Source: Kitasatospora sp. DSM 101779
GTDB taxonomy: Bacteria > Actinomycetota > Actinomycetes > Streptomycetales > Streptomycetaceae
Direction of reading: 5' to 3'
Length of the DNA stretch: 36,315 nt
Assembly: GCF_025655475.1 (NCBI RefSeq)
Contig: NZ_JAHTIK010000001.1
Location: forward strand, 1,014,630 to 1,050,944
A program made the translations under genes and the position numbers. How positions within the stretch are numbered: the stretch's first letter is position 1; the number at the start of each line of letters is the position of its first letter. The notes under the pieces are model-generated. The model did no database searches. It was given only the letters and a program-made list of their open reading frames with translations, and was not told where the DNA came from. Shown here one piece after another: positions 31,299 through 36,315 of the stretch.

Positions 31299-32585
31299 TC
31301 AGCCGGCGAGCAGCTTGTTGCAGCGGCTGACGGCGGTGTCCAGGGCCTGCTTCGACGTCGTCTCGCCGCTGATCGCCAGGGCGATCTGCTGGTTGACGAC
31401 CGTGCTCATCGCGTCGTTGACCTGGACGGGCTGGAGCATCCGGGCCCTGCCCAGCGAGGTGAAGGCGATCACCTTGGCGTCGGAGGCGTTGCTGCCGTCG
31501 CTCCGGCTGAAGAACGGGTCGTCCGCGGAGGCCTTGGTGGAGGGGAAGATGCTGGTGAGGTGGGCGAACGCGGCCTGGTTCCGGGCGTTGGTCACCCAGC
31601 GGGCGAGTGCCACGGCGGCGGCCCGGTTCTTGCTGGTGCGTGCGACGGACAGGCCCTGCACGTACAGCGGCGGGGTGCCGATCGCCGGGGACGGGACGAC
31701 CTTGGGCGCGAGGGTGGGGTTGTCGGTGGCGAGGCCGGTGATGTAGTTGCCGCCGCCGGTCGTCCAGGCGACGGTGCCGGCGTTGAAGAGTTTGGCGTTG
31801 CCGGCGTACGTCTCGGTGAGCACGTCCTTCGGCAGCAGACCTTCCTTGTAGGCGTCGCGGTACTTGTCGAGCAGGGCGGCGGCCTCGGAGGTGTTGAAGG
31901 TGAAGCTCCTGCCGTCGTCGGCCATGAGCTTCACGCCGGCGTCGGCGAGGTCGCCGAGGCCGGGCTTGCGGCTCATCAGGTAGGTCGTACCGCCGGACTT
32001 CTCCTTGACGGTCCTGGCCCGGGCCATCAGCTCGTCCAGGGAGGAGGGGGGTTTCCTCGCGTCCAGCCCGTACTTGGCGAGCAGTTCGGAGTTCCAGTAG
32101 TTGACGTCGGTGTTGAGGTACCAGGGGTAGCCGTAGGCGCCGTCCCGGCCGGCGAAGCGGTACGCGTCGATGCCGCCCTTGACGTAGTCGTCGGCAAGTT
32201 TCGGGTCGGCCGCGGCGACGTCGAGCAGCATGCCCTGCGCGGCGAGCGGCAGCGCGAAGTCGGGCGGGAGGTTGACCACGTCGGGCAGGGTGCCGCCGGA
32301 GGCCTGGCTGAGCACCTTGTCCGAGTAGCCGTCGCCGGGCTGGTCGAGCCACTCCACCTGGACGCCGGGGTGCTCCTGCTGGAAGACGTCCAGGACGCCC
32401 TGCATGTAGTCGGTGAACTTCGGCTTGAGGGCCCAGGTCTGGATCGAGACCTTGCCCTTGACCTCGGCGCCGGCGGCCACGGCCGGGCCGTCCGAGCCGG
32501 TGTCCGGGTCGCTCAGGCCGCAGCCGGCCAGGGTCGTGGCCGCGATCGCGGCCACTGCCAGCCGTGCCCAGTGGCTTCCTAACAT
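31299..32585 (-). CDS. Sugar-binding lipoprotein of the CUT1 importer, TTA codon 2
   Basis: A 428-residue extracellular solute-binding protein (SBP_bac family). The lipoprotein signal has a hydrophobic core and lipobox LAGC with Cys22 as the lipid site. The mature part opens GKVSIQTWALKPKF and contains the family regions VEWLDQPGDGYSDKV, YPWYLNTDVNYWNSELLAKYG and NAGTVAWTTGGG. The likely ligand is an oligosaccharide, probably the N-glycan released by the GH85 enzyme (inference). GGGAG lies 8 bp before the ATG. The second codon is TTA, the rare leucine codon read by the bldA tRNA in streptomycetes, so production may be developmentally controlled. Confidence 0.95.
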   Translation of the reverse strand: MLGSHWARLAVAAIAATTLAGCGLSDPDTGSDGPAVAAGAEVKGKVSIQTWALKPKFTDYMQGVLDVFQQEHPGVQVEWLDQPGDGYSDKVLSQASGGTLPDVVNLPPDFALPLAAQGMLLDVAAADPKLADDYVKGGIDAYRFAGRDGAYGYPWYLNTDVNYWNSELLAKYGLDARKPPSSLDELMARARTVKEKSGGTTYLMSRKPGLGDLADAGVKLMADDGRSFTFNTSEAAALLDKYRDAYKEGLLPKDVLTETYAGNAKLFNAGTVAWTTGGGNYITGLATDNPTLAPKVVPSPAIGTPPLYVQGLSVARTSKNRAAAVALARWVTNARNQAAFAHLTSIFPSTKASADDPFFSRSDGSNASDAKVIAFTSLGRARMLQPVQVNDAMSTVVNQQIALAISGETTSKQALDTAVSRCNKLLAG

Positions 32586-32616
32586 GTGGCGTCTCCCGAT
32601 TCGTCGAGCAGACCGA

Positions 32617-32668
32617 CTAAAGCCCTTTAGCGTTTCGGCAGCATCCCCCTGGCTACACTCGGCGTCAA
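32617..32668 (-). promoter_or_regulatory. Importer promoter and LacI operator 1
   Basis: The palindrome CTAAAG-CC-CTTTAG (32617-32630) lies just after a minus-strand promoter: TTGACG (32668-32663), 17 bp, GATGCT (32645-32640). The operator would sit at about +7 to +20, able to block transcription of the importer operon. On the plus strand TACACT (32654-32659) is a likely -10 for lacI, so the site would also be near its -35 region. The matching palindrome at 33738-33751 supports operator function. Confidence 0.75.
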
Positions 32669-32708
32669 GGGATCGCGCACCAGAAATCTCCGAGGAGGGC
32701 CCCGCCCG

Positions 32709-33728
32709 ATGCCCAGACCGACGATCGCCGACATCGCCCGCGAGGCCGGGGTCTCCAGTGGCGCTGTGTCGTTCGCGCTGAACGGCCGGCCGGGGGTGAG
32801 CGAGGCGACCAGGAGCCGGATCCTGCAGGTCGCCGAGCGGATGAACTGGCGGCCGCACAGCGCGGCCCGCGCCCTGGGCGGTGCCCGGGCCCGGGCGGTC
32901 GGGCTGGTGCTGGCGCGCCCGGCGCGCACCATCGGACTGGAGCCCTTCTTCGGACAGTTGCTGTCCGGTCTGCAGGCCGGGCTGTCCGGCGACGGCACCG
33001 CCCTTCAGCTGCTGGTCGTCGAGGACACCGCGGCCGAGATCGAGGTGTACCGGTGCTGGGCGTCCGAGCACCGCGTGGACGGCTTCGTCGTGGTCGACCT
33101 GCAGGTCCACGACCCGCGCGTGCCGGTGCTGGAGGAGCTGGCGGTGCCCGCGCTGGTGATCGGCGGGCCCGGCCGGCACGGCTCGCTGCCCAGCGTCTGG
33201 GCCGACGACCGGGAGGCGATGGTGTCGATCGTCGACTACCTGGCCGCGCTCGGGCACCGCCGGATCGCGCACCTGGCCGGGCTGCCCGCCTTCCAGCACA
33301 CCCGGCGCCGGATCCGGGCGGTGCGCGACTGCGCACGGCGGCTCGGGCTCACCGAGGCGGTGTCGCTGCCGACCGACTTCTCGGACGCCGAGGGCGCCGC
33401 CGCCACCCGGGCGCTGCTGGCCCGCCGTCAGCGGCCGACCGCGATCATCTACGACAGCGACGTGATGGCCGTGGCCGGGCTCGGGGTGGCCGCCGAGATG
33501 GGCGTCGCCGTTCCCGGCGACCTGTCGGTCGTCTCCTTCGACGACTCGGCTCTGGCCCGGATCGTCCACCCGTCGCTGACGGCGCTCTCCCGCGACACCT
33601 TCGCCCTCGGCGAGCAGGTCGCCCGGGAGCTGCTGGCCGTGATCGCCGATCCGTCCGCCGCCCGTGACGTGCAGAACCCGACGCCGCGGCTGACCGTCCG
33701 CGAGTCCACCGCCCGTCCGGCCTCTTGA
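32709..33728 (+). CDS. LacI-family transcriptional regulator of the glycan locus
   Basis: A 339-residue regulator. The N-terminal helix-turn-helix and hinge are canonical: TIADIAREAGVSSGAVSFAL at residues 4-23, then NWRPHSAARAL. The C-terminal periplasmic-binding-like sensor follows (VGLVLARPAR; DGFVVVDLQ; ALGHRRIAHLAG; VVSFDDSALARI; TVRES). It is encoded divergently from the importer with one palindromic site in the shared region and another in the promoter of the downstream endoglycosidase. It probably represses both in the absence of an imported oligosaccharide. GAGGAGG lies about 12 bp before the ATG. Confidence 0.95.
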   Translation: MPRPTIADIAREAGVSSGAVSFALNGRPGVSEATRSRILQVAERMNWRPHSAARALGGARARAVGLVLARPARTIGLEPFFGQLLSGLQAGLSGDGTALQLLVVEDTAAEIEVYRCWASEHRVDGFVVVDLQVHDPRVPVLEELAVPALVIGGPGRHGSLPSVWADDREAMVSIVDYLAALGHRRIAHLAGLPAFQHTRRRIRAVRDCARRLGLTEAVSLPTDFSDAEGAAATRALLARRQRPTAIIYDSDVMAVAGLGVAAEMGVAVPGDLSVVSFDDSALARIVHPSLTALSRDTFALGEQVARELLAVIADPSAARDVQNPTPRLTVRESTARPAS

Positions 33729-33754
33729 CACCATGAACTAAAGCTCTTTAGCCT
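33725..33754 (+). promoter_or_regulatory. Endoglycosidase promoter and LacI operator 2
   Basis: A perfect TTGACA (33725-33730) is followed 18 bp later by TAGCCT (33749-33754). CTAAAG-CT-CTTTAG (33738-33751) fills the spacer and overlaps the -10. The -35 element contains the lacI stop codon TGA (33726-33728), so the promoter is embedded in the end of the regulator gene. The half-sites are identical to those of operator 1. Confidence 0.75.
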
Positions 33755-33830
33755 GCGGGACGCTCGCCGCTCCACGTCATCCGCACCACCACTGCACCAG
33801 CAACCGTCCCCCGCTGGACCGGAGTCCCGG

Positions 33831-36272
33831 ATGAAACGACGCCTCGCCCTGCTGCTGAGCACCGCCCTCGCCGCCTTATCGGCCGTCCTCCTCGCCCCCG
33901 CCCCGCAGGCCACCGCCACCGCCGGCACCTCCGCCGGCACCACCGCCGGTGGAAGCGGAAGCCAGCCGTACGCCTCCTACTGGTACCCCAACACGATCCT
34001 GGACTGGGATCCGGCCACCGACCCCGACGCCCGGTTCAACCGTGCCACCGTCCCGCTCCGCCCCCGGGTGTCGGACCCGGCGCTCAAGGCCAACGCCAAC
34101 GCCCGCCCCGGTGAGGGCAGAGTGGTCTCGCTCGTGTCGTTCGGGCCGACCTCGAACAACCCCTCGCAGGGCTCCGCCGACCCGAACTACTACGCCTTCG
34201 GCCACTGGCAGTACGTCGACACGCTCGTGTTCTGGGGCGGTTCGGCGGGCGAGGGCCTGATCCTCGCCCCGAACCCGACCGTGATCGACGCCGCCCACCG
34301 CAACGGCGTGAAGGTGTACGGCACCGTGTTCTTCCCGCCCACCGCCTACGGCGGAAAGCTCCAGTGGGTCCGCGACTTCGCCCAGAAGTCCGGCGGCCGC
34401 TACCCCGTCGCCGACAAGCTGGTGCAGGCCGCGCAGTACTACGGCTTCGACGGCTGGTTCCTCAACCAGGAGACGGACGGCGGCGATTCGGCGCTCGCCA
34501 CCGCGCTGCGCGACGAGATGCGCTACGCCCGCTCGCTCGGACCGGTCGAGTTCATGTGGTACGACGCGATGACCGAGTCCGGCTCGGTGAACTGGCAGAA
34601 CGCCCTCACCTCCGCCGACGACGCGTTCCTCCAGGAGTCCGGGCAGAAGACCTCCGACTCCATGTTCCTCAACTTCGGCTGGTCCGCCGCCGGCCTCGAC
34701 TCCTCCCGGACACTGGCCCGCTCGCTCGGCCGCAACGAGTACGAGCTGTACTCCGGCATCGACACCGAGGCCAACGGCTACAACTCCTCGGTGAACTGGA
34801 ACGCGCTCTTCCCCGCGAACAAGCCGCACACCACCTCGCTGGGCCTCTACCGCCCGGAGTGGACACACACCTCGGCCACCGGCCGCGCCGACTCCTACGC
34901 CCGCGAGGCACGTTACTGGGACGGCGCCAACGGCGACCCGTCGAACACCACCACCTCCTCGTCCTGGAAGGGCCTCGCCACCTACGTCCCGGAGTCCTCG
35001 CCGATCACCGCCAAGCCGTTCGTCACCTCCTTCGACGCCGGGCAGGGCGACTTCTGGAACTCCGGCGGTGTGCGGGTCTCCTCCACCGGCTGGAACAACC
35101 TCTCCGTCCAGGACGTCCCGCCGACCTACCGCTGGCTGGTCTCCTCCAGCGGCACCAGGATCACCCCGTCGATCGACTTCACCGACGCTTACGAGGGCGG
35201 CTCCGCGCTGCGCCTCACCGGCGCCCTCGACTCCGACAACACGGTGCGGCTGTACCAGACCCGGCTGCCGGTGGCCGCGGACACCCGCCTCGACGTCGTT
35301 CTGAAGACCCCTGCCGCCGGGGCCACCCACCTGCGGGCGGCCGTCGCCTTCACGGACTCGCCGACCGTCCTCACCACCCTCGACCTCGGCTCCACCACCA
35401 CCGCGGGCTGGGAACGCCGGACACTCGACCTGTCGCCGTACGCCGGACGCACCATCGCCCAGCTGGGTCTGCAGACCACCGGCAGCACGCCCTCCCTCGA
35501 CGTCAAGATCGGCCAACTCGCCGTCCGTGACGGCGCGGTGGACACCGCCGCCGCCCCGACCGGACCGACCGTCCTCGGCTCCACCGACGTCAGCCCGACC
35601 CGTAGGACCGTGCGGCTCGCCTGGACTCCCTCCGCCACCGGCTCGGTCCACCACTACGAGGTGTACCGGCGCAACCCGGACGGCAGCCGTACCTTCCTCG
35701 GCGCAACGCCGAACAGCGCCTGGTTCGTCCCGCAGCTCGACCGGGTCGGCACCGAGACCTCGACCGTGCTGGACGTCGAGGCGGTCTCCACCGAGTACGG
35801 CCGCTCGGCCCCTGCGAGCACCACCGTCACCTGGTCCGCCGCGACGAGCAGCAACCTCTCGCTGAACCGCCCGGCCACGGCCTCCGGCCAGTGCAACGGC
35901 AGCGAGACCGCGGCGAAGGCCGTCAACGGCTCGGTGTCCGGCGGCAACGGCGACAAGTGGTGCACCCTGACCGGAAGCAAGTGGCTGGAGGTGGACCTCG
36001 GCGCGGCCCGCAGCCTGACCGGCTTCGTGGTCAAGCACGCCCAGGCGGGCGGTGAGAGTGCGTCCTGGAACACCCGCGACTTCACCGTCCAGGTCCGGGG
36101 CGCCACCACCGACCCGTGGACCACCGCCGTCACCGTCACCGGAAACACCGCCGCCACCACCACCCACCCGGTCTCCCTCACCGCCCGCTACGTCCGGCTG
36201 GTGATCACCACCCCGACCCAGACCACCGATCCGGCCGCCCGCATCTACGAGTTCGAGGCCTGGGGCACGTAG
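33831..36272 (+). CDS. Secreted GH85 endo-beta-N-acetylglucosaminidase with discoidin-type domain, TTA codon 16
   Basis: An 813-residue enzyme. A Sec signal peptide occupies about residues 1-30 (basic start, LLLSTALAALSAVLLAP core), followed by a short Gly/Thr/Ala-rich stretch. The GH85 domain starts at YWYPNTILDWDP; the catalytic N-x-E motif is in GWFLNQETDG (Asn212, Glu214), and VVSLVSFGPTSNN, WYDAMTESG and FLNFGW are further family motifs. GH85 cleaves the chitobiose core of N-glycans. Beta-sandwich regions and a fibronectin-III-like stretch (about 580-670) lead to a C-terminal F5/8-type (CBM32-like) carbohydrate-binding domain. GGAG lies 7 bp before the ATG. Codon 16 is TTA (33876-33878), suggesting bldA dependence. 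Confidence 0.93.
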   Translation: MKRRLALLLSTALAALSAVLLAPAPQATATAGTSAGTTAGGSGSQPYASYWYPNTILDWDPATDPDARFNRATVPLRPRVSDPALKANANARPGEGRVVSLVSFGPTSNNPSQGSADPNYYAFGHWQYVDTLVFWGGSAGEGLILAPNPTVIDAAHRNGVKVYGTVFFPPTAYGGKLQWVRDFAQKSGGRYPVADKLVQAAQYYGFDGWFLNQETDGGDSALATALRDEMRYARSLGPVEFMWYDAMTESGSVNWQNALTSADDAFLQESGQKTSDSMFLNFGWSAAGLDSSRTLARSLGRNEYELYSGIDTEANGYNSSVNWNALFPANKPHTTSLGLYRPEWTHTSATGRADSYAREARYWDGANGDPSNTTTSSSWKGLATYVPESSPITAKPFVTSFDAGQGDFWNSGGVRVSSTGWNNLSVQDVPPTYRWLVSSSGTRITPSIDFTDAYEGGSALRLTGALDSDNTVRLYQTRLPVAADTRLDVVLKTPAAGATHLRAAVAFTDSPTVLTTLDLGSTTTAGWERRTLDLSPYAGRTIAQLGLQTTGSTPSLDVKIGQLAVRDGAVDTAAAPTGPTVLGSTDVSPTRRTVRLAWTPSATGSVHHYEVYRRNPDGSRTFLGATPNSAWFVPQLDRVGTETSTVLDVEAVSTEYGRSAPASTTVTWSAATSSNLSLNRPATASGQCNGSETAAKAVNGSVSGGNGDKWCTLTGSKWLEVDLGAARSLTGFVVKHAQAGGESASWNTRDFTVQVRGATTDPWTTAVTVTGNTAATTTHPVSLTARYVRLVITTPTQTTDPAARIYEFEAWGT

Positions 36273-36315
36273 CAGCGGCCCCACCACCACCCCTCCGTCC
36301 GCAGCGGGCGGGCCG

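Noticed and set aside
33876..36290. 804-codon minus-strand frame opposite the endoglycosidase
   Set aside because: It is Gly/Val/Arg-rich antisense shadow of the GH85 gene and contains no recognisable domain.
1..36315. Search for tRNA genes, transposases, integrases and attachment sites
   Set aside because: None could be recognised on reading either strand.

Overview
The window is very GC-rich DNA with dense, mostly bidirectional genes, frequent GTG/TTG starts, GGAGG-type ribosome binding sites, SARP/NB-ARC and SpoIIE-type regulators and rare TTA codons. This points to a Streptomycetaceae actinomycete (Streptomyces or Kitasatospora), most likely a chromosomal accessory region. No tRNA, rRNA, CRISPR array, transposase or phage gene was seen.

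Left third (1-13.6 kb): stress and housekeeping genes mixed with decayed genes. Intact units are a GNAT/OsmC/pirin operon behind a recognisable promoter, a DUF5994 plus PAS-GAF-SpoIIE phosphatase pair, a cold-shock protein with a long structured leader, a thermonuclease-fold protein, a membrane-attached sulfite-oxidase-family molybdoenzyme with a 24-bp minisatellite in its linker, and a beta-carbonic anhydrase. Between them lie five broken genes: an SDR, a class III/IV lanthipeptide synthetase fragment, a CBS-pair protein, a CadD-type cadmium transporter and a TOBE molybdate-binding protein. Several carry short tandem duplications or one- or two-base indels.

Middle third (13.6-24.9 kb): a signalling and lectin region. 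Two divergent paralogues share the order ECF sigma, zinc anti-sigma-like motif, transmembrane helix and extracellular ricin-like domain; one keeps a normal sigma4 helix-turn-helix and the other has lost it. They are followed by a nucleotide-sugar-type SDR, a secreted ricin-B lectin, a divergent SARP/NB-ARC/TPR regulator (frameshifted near its C-terminus) with a perfect palindrome in the shared intergenic region, and two unrecognised proteins, one with an eight-cysteine cluster.

Right third (24.9-36.3 kb): a coherent locus that looks like an N-glycan scavenging system. It has a secreted GH85 endo-beta-N-acetylglucosaminidase with a discoidin-like C-terminal domain, a CUT1-type ABC importer (lipoprotein plus two permeases, no ATPase), a cytoplasmic GH5-like glycosidase that could act on the Man-beta-GlcNAc core, a cytoplasmic GH38 alpha-mannosidase and a LacI regulator. 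Two near-identical 14-bp palindromes (CTAAAG-NN-CTTTAG) sit in the divergent lacI/importer promoter region and in the endoglycosidase promoter, tying the modules into one regulon. The importer lipoprotein and the endoglycosidase, the two exported components, each carry a TTA codon in the signal peptide. This suggests bldA (developmental) control over a nutrient-scavenging locus.
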